Virus record (IMG/VR): IMGVR_UViG_3300021135_000011
Coordinates: 1 to 64,000 of that record
DNA: 64,000 bases
Strand: one strand, 5' to 3'
DNA from: a virus
The notes beneath the pieces are model-generated. The model searched no databases and was not told the origin of the DNA. It was given only the letters and a program-made list of their open reading frames with translations. Shown piece after piece: positions 50,476-58,441 of this stretch. The translations under genes and the position numbers were made by a program. Numbering within the stretch: the first letter of the stretch is position 1; each line of letters begins with the position of its first letter.

Positions 50476-51168
50476 ATGATTAATATTCAATTTAATAAGA
50501 ATGTGATAGCAGAATTAAAAAAACATGACATACCTGCAGATTTATCAGGTACAGTTATGTTTGTTTTACTCTGTATGGATGAGAGAAAGGAGTATTTATT
50601 AGATTTAATAGATGATAGTTCTCGGCAAAAAAGAATGTTAATTTTATATAGGTTTATGTTTCGCAGAGATTTTTTAGTAGAGTCTTCTGAAAAAAATGCA
50701 CAATATTTATATAAAATTTCTAAAAAAGGATTAGAGTTAGTAAAAATCCTTAGAAATGCATTTTCTGATGAAGTATCTGCTGAAGATCTTTTAGAGCCTA
50801 GAATCGAAGACAAAGTGGCAATACAGGCAAAAGAAATGACTTTGAGTGAATTTTGTGAAAGATATGCGCAATTATTTCCAAGGACTCACACAGTAAATCC
50901 AAAAATAGCAGAAATAAGATTTGCAAGATTCCTTAAAGAGTTCCCCGAATATAATTTTAATTTAATATTAAACGCAGTTGCAGAATATATTAAAGAATTT
51001 AGTAATTCAGAAACAGGTACTAAATATATGAAAACAGCTAAATATCTTATTTGGAAACTTGAAAATAAAGAAGTAACTTTTGATTTAGCTACTGTTTGCC
51101 ATCAATATATAGAAAGAAATAATAATAAGATAATGGAGTTTAATATGGATTTCCTGAATACTGCGTGA
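50476..51168 (+). CDS. Helical replication-operon protein
   Basis: 230 aa. First half resembles a winged-helix-like region (YLYKISKKGLELVKILRNAF); second half has ELFPRTHTVNPKIAEIRFARFLKEFPEYNFNLILNAVAEYI, similar in style to primosome or replication-initiation accessory proteins. Located between polymerase and helicase, which supports a replisome role. Followed by a promoter. Confidence 0.5.
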   Translation: MINIQFNKNVIAELKKHDIPADLSGTVMFVLLCMDERKEYLLDLIDDSSRQKRMLILYRFMFRRDFLVESSEKNAQYLYKISKKGLELVKILRNAFSDEVSAEDLLEPRIEDKVAIQAKEMTLSEFCERYAQLFPRTHTVNPKIAEIRFARFLKEFPEYNFNLILNAVAEYIKEFSNSETGTKYMKTAKYLIWKLENKEVTFDLATVCHQYIERNNNKIMEFNMDFLNTA

Positions 51169-51172
51169 GTAA

Positions 51173-51204
51173 TTTGTTAGAATGAAAAATTTTCCGTATA
51201 TTTT
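51173..51204 (+). promoter_or_regulatory. Promoter in front of the endonuclease VII gene
   Basis: TTTG (51,173-51,176), 20 bases, TATATTTT (51,197-51,204). Its sequence is strikingly like the promoter inside the group I intron at 61,591, which also serves a homing endonuclease. Confidence 0.75.
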
Positions 51205-51208
51205 ATTT

Positions 51209-51286
51209 GTAATAGTCTTTATCCAAGAGAATTAACCTTAAAATATTAGTTCTCATCTCAGATGTCTTCCCTTGGTTGACTATTAC
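51209..51286 (+). ncRNA. Structured 5' leader of the endonuclease gene
   Basis: GTAATAGTC (51,209-51,217) pairs with GACTATTAC (51,278-51,286); inside, CCAAG/CTTGG and then GAGAATTAA/TTAGTTCTC form a coaxial series. It starts at the expected transcription start of the promoter and ends 28 bases before the ATG. Confidence 0.65.
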
Positions 51287-51314
51287 ACTCTGATTTGGGA
51301 ACTTTTTTATTTTT

Positions 51315-51956
51315 ATGGAAAATGAAGAAATTTTACAAAAATGTAGTATTTGTTACAAAGAAAAGCCATTAGAGTGTTTTCACAAATCTAAAGTATTTAA
51401 AACGGGTCATGAAACCAGGTGTAAGGCTTGTAAAGCTTTAACTTTACGATTAAGTAAAGATAATTTAACAAAAGAAGAATTTGAAGAGGCATCTAGTTCT
51501 TTTTTAAATCACTATTATAGAAATTGGGATAGATATAGACAGCGAGCTAACGAACTAAATGCTATTGTTGATGAGAATGGATTTAATAGACAACAAAGAA
51601 ATAATATATTAAAATATGGTATAACCCCAGAAGAATATTTAGAAATGCTTAATACACAAGATGGAAAATGTTCTATTTGTGGTAATAAAGAAGCTGGAGT
51701 ACTTAATAATACATTAAAAAGATTGGCTATTGATCATGATCATGAAACTGGACAAATTCGAGATTTACTGTGCTCTAAGTGTAATACCGCTTTAGGATTA
51801 TTAAATGAGGATTTAGATTTAATATATAAATTTATAAACTATATTAATAAACATAAACAAAGGTGTAAAGATGTACCAGAGTCTATTAAATATACAAAAT
51901 TTCAAGATCATTATGATAAGAAAAAGAAAAATAAAGAAAAAAATAAAACAACATAG
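51315..51956 (+). CDS. Endonuclease VII-type homing endonuclease
   Basis: 213 aa. N-terminal zinc ribbon CSICYKEKPLECFHKSK...CKACK, a basic middle, then the endonuclease VII core CSICGNKE...LAIDHDHETGQIRDLLCSKCN, with the catalytic DHDH...H. C-terminal Lys-rich tail. It interrupts the replication block, has its own promoter and leader, and is a paralogue in type of the gene at 6,869. Confidence 0.88.
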   Translation: MENEEILQKCSICYKEKPLECFHKSKVFKTGHETRCKACKALTLRLSKDNLTKEEFEEASSSFLNHYYRNWDRYRQRANELNAIVDENGFNRQQRNNILKYGITPEEYLEMLNTQDGKCSICGNKEAGVLNNTLKRLAIDHDHETGQIRDLLCSKCNTALGLLNEDLDLIYKFINYINKHKQRCKDVPESIKYTKFQDHYDKKKKNKEKNKTT

Positions 51957-51958
51957 CT

Positions 51959-52108
51959 ATGAATTTAAATATTAGTGAATATACAGGAGAAGATACGATT
52001 GCATTTGCAAATTATTTTTTTGAAATACAAAATAATGAAAATACAATTAATACAAAATCTGATCAAGAAATTTTACAGGACTGGTTACAAATATGCAATA
52101 ATACTTAA
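51959..52108 (+). CDS. Hypothetical 49-aa protein
   Basis: Acidic (MNLNISEYTGEDTIAFANYFF...), with a C-terminal helix. Two bases after the endonuclease stop; overlaps the next gene. Confidence 0.4.
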   Translation: MNLNISEYTGEDTIAFANYFFEIQNNENTINTKSDQEILQDWLQICNNT

Positions 52109-52226
52109 TAAATGGCTTCAACCAAAATGTGACTCATGTGGAATTAATACTAAACATAGATATTGTATTGAAGAATTTACAGAATCAGGATTTTATATAT
52201 GTGAACAATGTAAAAATAAAAAATAA
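52035..52226 (+). CDS. Small zinc-ribbon protein
   Basis: 63 aa from the ATG at 52,035; the longer in-frame upstream part overlaps another gene completely. CDSCGIN...CEQCKNK forms a four-Cys zinc site; N-terminal half is basic. Stop overlaps the next start by one base. Confidence 0.5.
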   Translation: MKIQLIQNLIKKFYRTGYKYAIILNKWLQPKCDSCGINTKHRYCIEEFTESGFYICEQCKNKK

Positions 52227-52432
52227 TGGAAGACGCATTAATAATATGTGATAGATTAAGGAAATATCTAGGTGCAAATCCAGAAATTCGTTTTGGACAG
52301 GCATTATTTAATTTAGGTATAAATCAATTTGCAGAAATCCAATCCCCAAAAACATATAATCAAGATTTACATTTACGGGATATTTACAATGATTCAGATA
52401 TAGAAATATTAAAACGAATAAATAACGGCTGA
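52226..52432 (+). CDS. Hypothetical 68-aa protein
   Basis: MEDALIICDRLRKYLGANPEIRFGQALFNLGINQFAE... is a pattern I associate with small proteins near phage helicase genes. The 116 bases after it hold an open stretch without ATG, a promoter candidate and a strong Shine-Dalgarno for the helicase. Confidence 0.5.
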   Translation: MEDALIICDRLRKYLGANPEIRFGQALFNLGINQFAEIQSPKTYNQDLHLRDIYNDSDIEILKRINNG

Positions 52433-52433
52433 T

Positions 52434-52466
52434 TTTGATATTATTTTTGAATCTATTTTATATTTA
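52434..52466 (+). promoter_or_regulatory. Promoter candidate for the helicase gene
   Basis: TTTG (52,434-52,437), 21 bases, TATATTTA (52,459-52,466). The spacing is one base longer than in the others. Confidence 0.45.
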
Positions 52467-52548
52467 GCTAAATATAAAAATTTCAATATAGTTCAATTTC
52501 TACAAGAAAAATTAGAAGAATTAATAAAAATCGAGGAGGATAGAAATC

Positions 52549-53616
52549 GTGGGATTATTTGAAACTACAATGGCTGATATAATAGCTAAAAAAGAACGAA
52601 AAGAGAAGGGATTACACAACTCCGTGCCATTTCCATTTTCTAGGTGGCTGCATAGTGTAGACGGATTTGATCCAGGAACTTACTATCAAATTCTCGGAGG
52701 AACAAATACTGGTAAATCAAAACTAAAACGATATTTTATTTACAAAATTGCAGAATTTGCATTTGAAACAGGATATCAGGTTAAAGTGTTAGATTTCAGT
52801 CTTGAGGACGATCGTAAAGAAGTATATAAGAAAACAATGAGCCACTATTTATGGAAGCATCATAAAGAAGATTTAGGTCTTAAATATATGAATTCTCGTG
52901 AATCACCTCTAAATCAAAAGTATATTGATTTATTACAGCAAGATTCTGGATTTTTTAATGAATATGATCAAATTGTAAATGTGATCAATGGAGCTACTAG
53001 TCCAGACGAGATATTTAATATCTGTAAAAGGGCACATGATAAGTGGGGTAGCACTCATCAGATCATAACCTTCGTTGACAACATATCAAATATTACCAAA
53101 GATCCCCAAGATTCAAATGAATTCGAGGCGATCAAACGTTGGAGTCGTAATATAGCCCGTTTAAAGCTCTGTAAGGAGATGCAAATGACTATTGTGGATA
53201 TTATGCAATTGGATTTTGATAGTGAAAAATTTGCCCATAGAAATGCAAATAAAGGTACTATTGCAAGTGTAGAGCCATCGCTATCCAGCATTGGGGACTC
53301 AAAAATTTCTGCCAGAAATTCGCATGTTATAATGGCACTTTTTAGTCCCAACAGGTATGATATTCACCAATACCCAAACTCTGACGGATATAATATTGAT
53401 GTACTTAGGGATAACTTCAGGTCTTTGCTAATGTTGAAAAATTCGCACGGAGAACTTGGTGGTAGACTTCCATTACTGTTTGACGGAAAACATGAAAATT
53501 TCGATGAATTACCTAGATTAGAAGATAGAGATGCGCTAGATAAGATATATCGAGAGATAGTGGAAACAGAGAAGCAAAAATTAGCTAAGTATGGATCACA
53601 AAAATCAATGTTTTAA
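52549..53616 (+). CDS. DnaB-like replicative helicase
   Basis: 355 aa, RecA-fold. Walker A GGTNTGKS (residues 50-57), LDFSLEDDR (about 83-91), Walker B-like IITFVDNISN, and a Gln/Asp segment VDIMQLDFDSE as in DnaB motif H3. The start is GTG at 52,549, fixed by an AGGAGG site 9 bases upstream (52,534-52,539), rare in this genome. The part from about 53,030 to 53,480 is visibly richer in GC than the rest. C-terminus reads QKSMF. Confidence 0.8.
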   Translation: MGLFETTMADIIAKKERKEKGLHNSVPFPFSRWLHSVDGFDPGTYYQILGGTNTGKSKLKRYFIYKIAEFAFETGYQVKVLDFSLEDDRKEVYKKTMSHYLWKHHKEDLGLKYMNSRESPLNQKYIDLLQQDSGFFNEYDQIVNVINGATSPDEIFNICKRAHDKWGSTHQIITFVDNISNITKDPQDSNEFEAIKRWSRNIARLKLCKEMQMTIVDIMQLDFDSEKFAHRNANKGTIASVEPSLSSIGDSKISARNSHVIMALFSPNRYDIHQYPNSDGYNIDVLRDNFRSLLMLKNSHGELGGRLPLLFDGKHENFDELPRLEDRDALDKIYREIVETEKQKLAKYGSQKSMF

Positions 53617-53852
53617 GATATGCAAAATAAAATAAGTAAAGATTTAGTAAGAAATACTAGACAAAGAACTACACATAGAGGTGCTTGTCTAGATAAAAGA
53701 AGCGATAAATGGGTTGCGTTTTTAGATTTTAAAACACCTGCAGGTAAAAATATTCATTTGCATTTAGGATTTTTTGATACAGCAGATGAAGCAGTTAATG
53801 CAAGAAAATTATATATTTTAAGTTTATTGTAAAATCAATGTTTTAAAATATG
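53601..53852 (+). repeat. 22-bp direct repeats flanking the AP2-domain gene
   Basis: The 22 bases at 53,601-53,622, covering the last helicase codons, its stop and the following ATG, recur at 53,831-53,852 with one mismatch. Between them lies the AP2 gene. The second copy supplies the ATG of the next gene, so removal of one repeat plus the insert restores a normal junction. Confidence 0.9.
53620..53832 (+). CDS. Stand-alone AP2 DNA-binding domain protein
   Basis: 70 aa. THRGACLDKRSDKWVAFLDF (residues 18-37) and NIHLHLGFFDTADEAVNARKLYIL match the AP2 domain (RGVxWxKRxxKWxAxI ... IHLGxFDTxEEAAxAxxxA). In phages this domain normally accompanies an HNH homing endonuclease; here only the DNA-binding half remains. 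Flanked by direct repeats, hence part of a mobile insertion. Confidence 0.85.
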   Translation: MQNKISKDLVRNTRQRTTHRGACLDKRSDKWVAFLDFKTPAGKNIHLHLGFFDTADEAVNARKLYILSLL

Positions 53853-53996
53853 GAAGAAGATATAGAAAAAATAAAACTAGATGCAAAAAGATGGAATGAA
53901 TTAGAAGCATATGTTGATAAAACTTTTATAAATGGTGGGAGTGAGATGGATGATATTGGGGCATATGTTTGTTGGTTATTTGGATACGATGTTTAA
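53850..53996 (+). CDS. Hypothetical 48-aa acidic protein
   Basis: MEEDIEKIKLDAKRWNELEAYVD..., starting in the second copy of the direct repeat. Probably the original gene next to the helicase. Function unknown. Confidence 0.45.
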   Translation: MEEDIEKIKLDAKRWNELEAYVDKTFINGGSEMDDIGAYVCWLFGYDV

Positions 53997-54020
53997 ATTT
54001 AAAAATTAAAACGCAAAATC

Positions 54021-54203
54021 ATGAGTAAGAAAATTTATGAAGATGAGCAATTCCCACAAGATGAAAATTGGGATGAAATAGACGAAGATATGTCTCCAAA
54101 AAATGGAAAAGATCTTGCAGAATTTGAAAAATATTTACAGCAAGCCGCATTTAATTTAGATATTTTAGATGAAGATGAATATGAAGAAGATGTCTTTGAT
54201 TAA
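54021..54203 (+). CDS. Hypothetical highly acidic 60-aa protein
   Basis: About one third Asp/Glu, ending DEYEEDVFD; could mimic DNA or bind a basic partner. Followed by a promoter. Confidence 0.45.
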   Translation: MSKKIYEDEQFPQDENWDEIDEDMSPKNGKDLAEFEKYLQQAAFNLDILDEDEYEEDVFD

Positions 54204-54226
54204 GAAAAGATAAATATTTTGAAATA

Positions 54227-54258
54227 GTTGTTGAATTGAATAAAGAGTTGTAACTTTG
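54227..54258 (+). promoter_or_regulatory. Promoter for the recombination/SSB genes
   Basis: GTTG (54,227-54,230), 20 bases, TAACTTTG (54,251-54,258); the -7 box fits TAnnTTTG fully. Start codon at 54,284. Confidence 0.65.
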
Positions 54259-54283
54259 TGTAAAGAAAAGAGAGAAGAGATAT

Positions 54284-55060
54284 ATGGGAGCAGTTTCAGT
54301 TTTGTGCCTCGGTCAATCGGGAAGTGGTAAATCAACCTCAATAGGTAATATACCGGAGTTAGGAATAAAAGGTCTTGATCCAAAAGAGACTATAATTATT
54401 AATGCTTTAGGTAAAGACTTGCCTTGGCGTGGTAGTAAGAAACAATATACAACTTGGTCTAAAACAGATAATCCGAAAGGTAATTTGATATTTACTTCAC
54501 ATCCAAAAGAAATATTGGGTTGGCTTAAATATGTGAATGAAAATCGTCTTGATATCACTAATATCGTGATTGATGACTCAACACATACTTATAGTATGGA
54601 GTTTATAAGACGTATTGGAGAGAATGGTTGGGAAAAATTTAATGATATTAGTTATTATATGGTTACTATAGCTAATGAAGTTAAAAAATTTAGAGATTCC
54701 CTTACTATATTTTTCATGCATCACGTAAAAACTGACGGCGACGATATATTATCTCCAAAAACCGTTTCTGCACAAACTATAGGAAATGTTGTAGACTCTA
54801 AAATGTCTAGCTATGAATCATTTTTTACAATAGTTTTATTAGCTGAAAAGAAGTTAGAAGGAGAAGATATTAAATATCATTTTTTAACAGAAGCCGCAAA
54901 TACAACAGTAAAGGCACCAGTGGGGATGTTTCCTTCTCGCGAGATTCCAAATGATTTAGGTTATGTGAAGGATATGATTCATTGTTATTATAATGATGAA
55001 GATTGTCAAAAAGAAGAAGAAAAACCAGTTAAAGCTAAAAGAAAAGAAATAGTAGAATAA
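54284..55060 (+). CDS. RecA-fold ATPase, Sak4-like annealing/recombination factor
   Basis: 258 aa. Walker A GQSGSGKST at residues 10-18, Walker B NIVIDDST at 93-100, HHVKTDGDD near 150 as a sensor-like segment. Small single-domain ATPases like this, next to an SSB gene, are usually Sak4-type recombination mediators in phages. C-terminal tail is Lys/Glu-rich. The next gene overlaps its stop by one base. Confidence 0.7.
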   Translation: MGAVSVLCLGQSGSGKSTSIGNIPELGIKGLDPKETIIINALGKDLPWRGSKKQYTTWSKTDNPKGNLIFTSHPKEILGWLKYVNENRLDITNIVIDDSTHTYSMEFIRRIGENGWEKFNDISYYMVTIANEVKKFRDSLTIFFMHHVKTDGDDILSPKTVSAQTIGNVVDSKMSSYESFFTIVLLAEKKLEGEDIKYHFLTEAANTTVKAPVGMFPSREIPNDLGYVKDMIHCYYNDEDCQKEEEKPVKAKRKEIVE

Positions 55061-55218
55061 TGGAAGATACAATTACTATAAGTAAAAAGGAGTATAATTT
55101 ATTAATTGAAAATTATTTATTATTATCTTGTTTACAAGAATTTGGTGTAGATAATTGGGAAGGTTATTCAAAAGTAGTCGAAGAATATAGAAATAGAAGT
55201 AAAATAATTGAAAATTAA
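55060..55218 (+). CDS. Hypothetical 52-aa protein
   Basis: Helical, acidic/aromatic (MEDTITISKKEYNLLIENYLLL). TAATG overlap with the ATPase gene and 11 bases to the SSB-like gene. Function unknown. Confidence 0.5.
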   Translation: MEDTITISKKEYNLLIENYLLLSCLQEFGVDNWEGYSKVVEEYRNRSKIIEN

Positions 55219-55229
55219 AAACAAATCAT

Positions 55230-55865
55230 ATGAGTGGAAATAACAATGTGGCACATAGAAGTGCAGAAAATGAAATGATGGATTTTGGAAAGATTAGTAT
55301 TCCTGAGCGTACAGAATATGTAAGTATGGGTAATTATTGGATGCATGTTGAATCTGCAAAATTTATAAAACCTACTGAAAATAATAAGGAGGGTAAGCTT
55401 AAATGTCCTTATTTAGAAGTATTATTTTTAGGAAAGAGTGGGCAATTAACAGAGAAGTTCTATGTTAGTCCTGCAGAAGGTCTTATGAAGAGATTGCAAT
55501 ATTTGCATTTTGCGCTTACAGGAAAAGAATGTACCAAAGCATTTAAATCTGTAGATGAGGTAGGTAAATATTATGAAACACTCCTGAATGATTCACGTAT
55601 TACCCAAAAGAAACTTGCAATGATAGTTGCAGGACAAGAAAGTGCTAATGGGAAAATTTATGGGCAATTACCTTATCTACATTTCATTATAGATACAGAT
55701 TTAGCAAATAAGAGTGGATTTGAAGAAGGTAAATGGGAAGAAGGTAGTGCAAATTGGAATAATTTTCTGAAGAAATTGGATAAAAACCCAAGTCACGAAA
55801 CAGAAGATATTATTTTGAGAGCTTCTGCACAAGTTCCTGATGTTTCGGATGATCTTCCGTTTTAG
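55230..55865 (+). CDS. Single-stranded DNA-binding protein candidate
   Basis: 211 aa. The C-terminus ends VPDVSDDLPF, the acidic DD(L/I)PF tail by which SSBs recruit partners. The central part (residues 20-160) is beta-rich (YVSMGNYWMHVESAKFI, LEVLFLGKSGQLTEKFYVSP), consistent with an OB-type fold. Position after the Sak4-like ATPase supports the call. Confidence 0.65.
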   Translation: MSGNNNVAHRSAENEMMDFGKISIPERTEYVSMGNYWMHVESAKFIKPTENNKEGKLKCPYLEVLFLGKSGQLTEKFYVSPAEGLMKRLQYLHFALTGKECTKAFKSVDEVGKYYETLLNDSRITQKKLAMIVAGQESANGKIYGQLPYLHFIIDTDLANKSGFEEGKWEEGSANWNNFLKKLDKNPSHETEDIILRASAQVPDVSDDLPF

Positions 55866-55897
55866 AATGGTAATTATATAATAAAAATAATAAATTT

Positions 55898-55977
55898 GTT
55901 ATAGCAGGTCGAGTAAGGACGTAAATATAGGGTATCGTGCAATCAGATCAAAATATCATATATAACCTACTTTTTTT
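55898..55977 (+). promoter_or_regulatory. Attenuator-like structure with two exclusive stems
   Basis: GTTATA (55,898) can pair with TATAAC (55,961), or AGCAGGT (55,903) with ACCTACT (55,965); the two cannot coexist. The second is followed directly by seven T. This could be a terminator for the SSB-like gene with an antiterminator alternative, or a small RNA. Confidence 0.4.
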
Positions 55978-56007
55978 AATCAAGTAACCAATTAAAATTT
56001 AAATATT

Positions 56008-56145
56008 ATGGCAGATAAGAAATCAACTGCAAAAATTAATCCAAAAGTGACTGCTTCAAAGAGTCCAACACCTTCTAAGACTAATAATCTTAATGAAAAA
56101 GGTAAAGTAATGCCAAAAGCAGGTAAGGGTGGTAAAATGTGCTAA
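56008..56145 (+). CDS. Small basic Lys/Thr/Ser/Pro-rich protein
   Basis: 45 aa (MADKKSTAKINPKVTASKSPTPSK..., ending GKGGKMC). Disordered and basic. It stands alone between an attenuator-like leader and a strong terminator, a layout suited to high, regulated expression. Function unknown. Confidence 0.55.
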   Translation: MADKKSTAKINPKVTASKSPTPSKTNNLNEKGKVMPKAGKGGKMC

Positions 56146-56180
56146 GAAAATCTAAATAATAATAGTAGATAAAATATGTA

Positions 56181-56219
56181 AACGGTGTGGGTGTAAAATC
56201 CTGCACCGTTATTTTTTTT
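56181..56219 (+). terminator. Rho-independent terminator
   Basis: AACGGTGTGGG (56,181-56,191) pairs over 11 bp, two of them G-U, with CCTGCACCGTT (56,200-56,210); loop TGTAAAAT; eight T follow. Confidence 0.9.
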
Positions 56220-56229
56220 AAAATATTTT

Positions 56230-56391
56230 ATGAAAAAACTCATTTTGAATATAGTTTTTTGGGTTCCATTTTTTGGTATTTTTGTTGCGCTACATTTAGA
56301 AAATAGAACAGGAACTATAGAAAAACTTTTAGTAAACGCAATGCATCATGCTTATTGTATGATTATTATTATAGGATATATATTTTTTTAA
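56230..56391 (+). CDS. 53-aa protein with two membrane helices
   Basis: Hydrophobic residues 3-21 and 38-53 with a polar turn. Begins 10 bases after the terminator. Function unknown. Confidence 0.45.
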   Translation: MKKLILNIVFWVPFFGIFVALHLENRTGTIEKLLVNAMHHAYCMIIIIGYIFF

Positions 56392-56489
56392 TTGGAAATC
56401 TACATTAATTTGGCCAAGTCAGAAAATAAAGACTAAATATTTTAATATATATGTATTTGGTTATGTAATTTCTATAAAACTTAAAAATT

Positions 56490-56618
56490 ATGAGTAATGA
56501 AGAAACTACAATTTGTCTTTTAATATCTATGGGATATTTTAGAGAAAATAAAGAAGATTATAAAAAGATTGCACTATATAAAAAATTTTTAAAAATTTTA
56601 AATAAATGCAAGAGTTAG
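56490..56618 (+). CDS. Hypothetical 42-aa protein
   Basis: MSNEETTICLLISMGYFRENKEDYKK..., helical; its last codons overlap the primase start by 13 bases. Probably coupled to it. Confidence 0.4.
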   Translation: MSNEETTICLLISMGYFRENKEDYKKIALYKKFLKILNKCKS

Positions 56619-57631
56619 ATTTTAGTAAAATAAGTGTAAAAATACCGCTTACACCTGAATACATCCTATCTAAAATAGATCAAATAGCGATAATGATGTA
56701 TTATTTGGGATCTTTTAAAATAGGAAAGGCATTTAATTCACCTTTTAGAAAAGATGATTTAGCAAGTGCGGGAGTATTTATACATACTAATGGAACACTT
56801 CTTTTTAAAGATTTTAAAACTTCTGAGGTATTAAATTGTTTTCAGGTAGTAAAAAAGAAATGCAATTGTAATTTTGCAGGGTGTCTACAAATTATTGCAG
56901 AAGATTTTGGATTATTAAATAGACAATCAAGAATTCCTAAGAGTTTTTATAAAGAATTAGAAGACTTAGATAAAGAAATTAAGAAGGAAACTCTAATACA
57001 ATTTGAGCCAGAACCTTGGACTAGAAAAAATAGTTTATTTTGGAGGCGAGGGGATATTACTATAGAAGAATTAAATGCCTCAGGAGATATTTTTTACACA
57101 AAAACGCTTTATATAAATCATCAAGAAATATATAACCCTAATAAATTTCATAGATATGCTTATGTGCAAAAATGTGAAATAAAAAATAAAATAGAATCTC
57201 GTGTAAAGGTATATAGTCCTCAGGATAATAAAATGAAGTTTGTTTCTAGTATACCTTTAGGGTGTATGGGTGGCATATTTGATTTACCTAAAAAAGATGA
57301 TAGAGTATTTATTTTAAAAAGTCGAAAGGATGCATTAGTTGCCCAAAAATTTTTTACAGATGTTTGTTGGACAAATAATGAATCTTTACAGGCATTTCCA
57401 GATGCAATACAAAAAAGACTTTTAGGTGAATATAAAGAAGCATATATAGTGTATGGGAGTGATCCACACGCAGTTGAGGTGTCAAAAAAGCTTACAGAAA
57501 GAGGCTTTAAATATTTTAATACTTATAAATCAGACTATGAAAAGTATAAGTGTGAAGATTTATTTGATATTTCTACTATGTTTGGAATAGACGAAGTTAA
57601 AGTGCAATTAAAAAGTAAAAACTTAATATAA
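56606..57631 (+). CDS. DnaG-like primase with TOPRIM domain
   Basis: 341 aa. N-terminal part has FNSPFRKDD followed by GVFIHTNGTLLFKDFKTSEVLNCFQVV, as in phage primases, with CNCNFAGC as a possible zinc element (residues 86-93). The TOPRIM region begins with RVFILKSRKDALVAQKFF (about residues 228-245) and continues with AYIVYGSDPHAVEVSKKL, carrying the Asp motif. It synthesises primers for the polymerase and helicase encoded upstream. Confidence 0.8.
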   Translation: MQELDFSKISVKIPLTPEYILSKIDQIAIMMYYLGSFKIGKAFNSPFRKDDLASAGVFIHTNGTLLFKDFKTSEVLNCFQVVKKKCNCNFAGCLQIIAEDFGLLNRQSRIPKSFYKELEDLDKEIKKETLIQFEPEPWTRKNSLFWRRGDITIEELNASGDIFYTKTLYINHQEIYNPNKFHRYAYVQKCEIKNKIESRVKVYSPQDNKMKFVSSIPLGCMGGIFDLPKKDDRVFILKSRKDALVAQKFFTDVCWTNNESLQAFPDAIQKRLLGEYKEAYIVYGSDPHAVEVSKKLTERGFKYFNTYKSDYEKYKCEDLFDISTMFGIDEVKVQLKSKNLI

Positions 57632-57632
57632 G

Positions 57633-57983
57633 ATGCTACAAAAAGAAATATTAGAATACGAAGAAACAATAACTTTCCTAAAAGAGCAGATAGAATTACG
57701 GGATAAAGAAATAGCTAAATTAGAAGGTATAAATAAAATAAAACAAGCTCAAATAGATGCTCAAGGTAAGATTCTACTTAGACAGAATATTCAATTGCGC
57801 CACCAAAATTTTACAAGTGCAAGTAATTTACCTGTAATAGTAAGTCAAATAGATAATGCAACAGTAGATGCAATTTGGGAAGAGCATAATAAAGGAGAAT
57901 TAGGAGAAGTACCTAACATAGAATTTTTAGAAGAATTTAATAAATCTATGGAAATAGTAGACGGTAATATTGCAAAAGATTAA
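57633..57983 (+). CDS. Coiled-coil protein
   Basis: 116 aa. Residues 5-60 form a long heptad helix (TITFLKEQIELRDKEIAKLEG); the rest is acidic. One base after the primase gene, so perhaps a primase or helicase partner. Confidence 0.5.
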   Translation: MLQKEILEYEETITFLKEQIELRDKEIAKLEGINKIKQAQIDAQGKILLRQNIQLRHQNFTSASNLPVIVSQIDNATVDAIWEEHNKGELGEVPNIEFLEEFNKSMEIVDGNIAKD

Positions 57984-57996
57984 AAATTTTTAGAAA

Positions 57997-58441
57997 ATGC
58001 AAAAAAAAATTTCAACATAAAGTAAGAAAAATAATTGCAACACCTTGGGATAATGTTTATTATAGAATAGACGGAGAACATAATTTAGTCCCAAAATGGA
58101 TGATTGAAAACTCAAATGATTGGGAAGAAATAATAGAAAAGAAATATCACTTTACTACTTCCGACGGAGTTCCAATATTTGAAGGGGATTATTGGTGGTG
58201 GGTTAATCAACAATTTTCAATTTACAATTTTTTAGTTAGTAAATTCGGAGGAAATTGCAATGATACACGGTTTGCATTCTCCACTGAAAAATTAGCACGA
58301 GATTATATATTAGAAAATAAACCAATATTTACAATGCAAAATATAAAAGCAATTTTAGGAAATAATATTGCAATTTCTACAGATAAAGTAAAACAAGATT
58401 TTTTATTTTATACACAACAAAAATTAGGTTATGATAAATGA
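57997..58441 (+). CDS. Hypothetical protein with an A9 frameshift near the start
   Basis: The only well-placed ATG (57,997) is followed by C and nine A (58,001-58,009) and hits a stop after 7 codons. One base shift in the A-run joins it to the open frame starting VRKIIATPWDNVYYRIDGEHN, which continues to 58,441 through an internal Met at 58,100. The main domain (TTSDGVPIFEGDYWWWVN ... YILENKP) is a recurrent phage module of unknown function. Either slippage is used or the internal start at 58,100 is. Confidence 0.55.
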
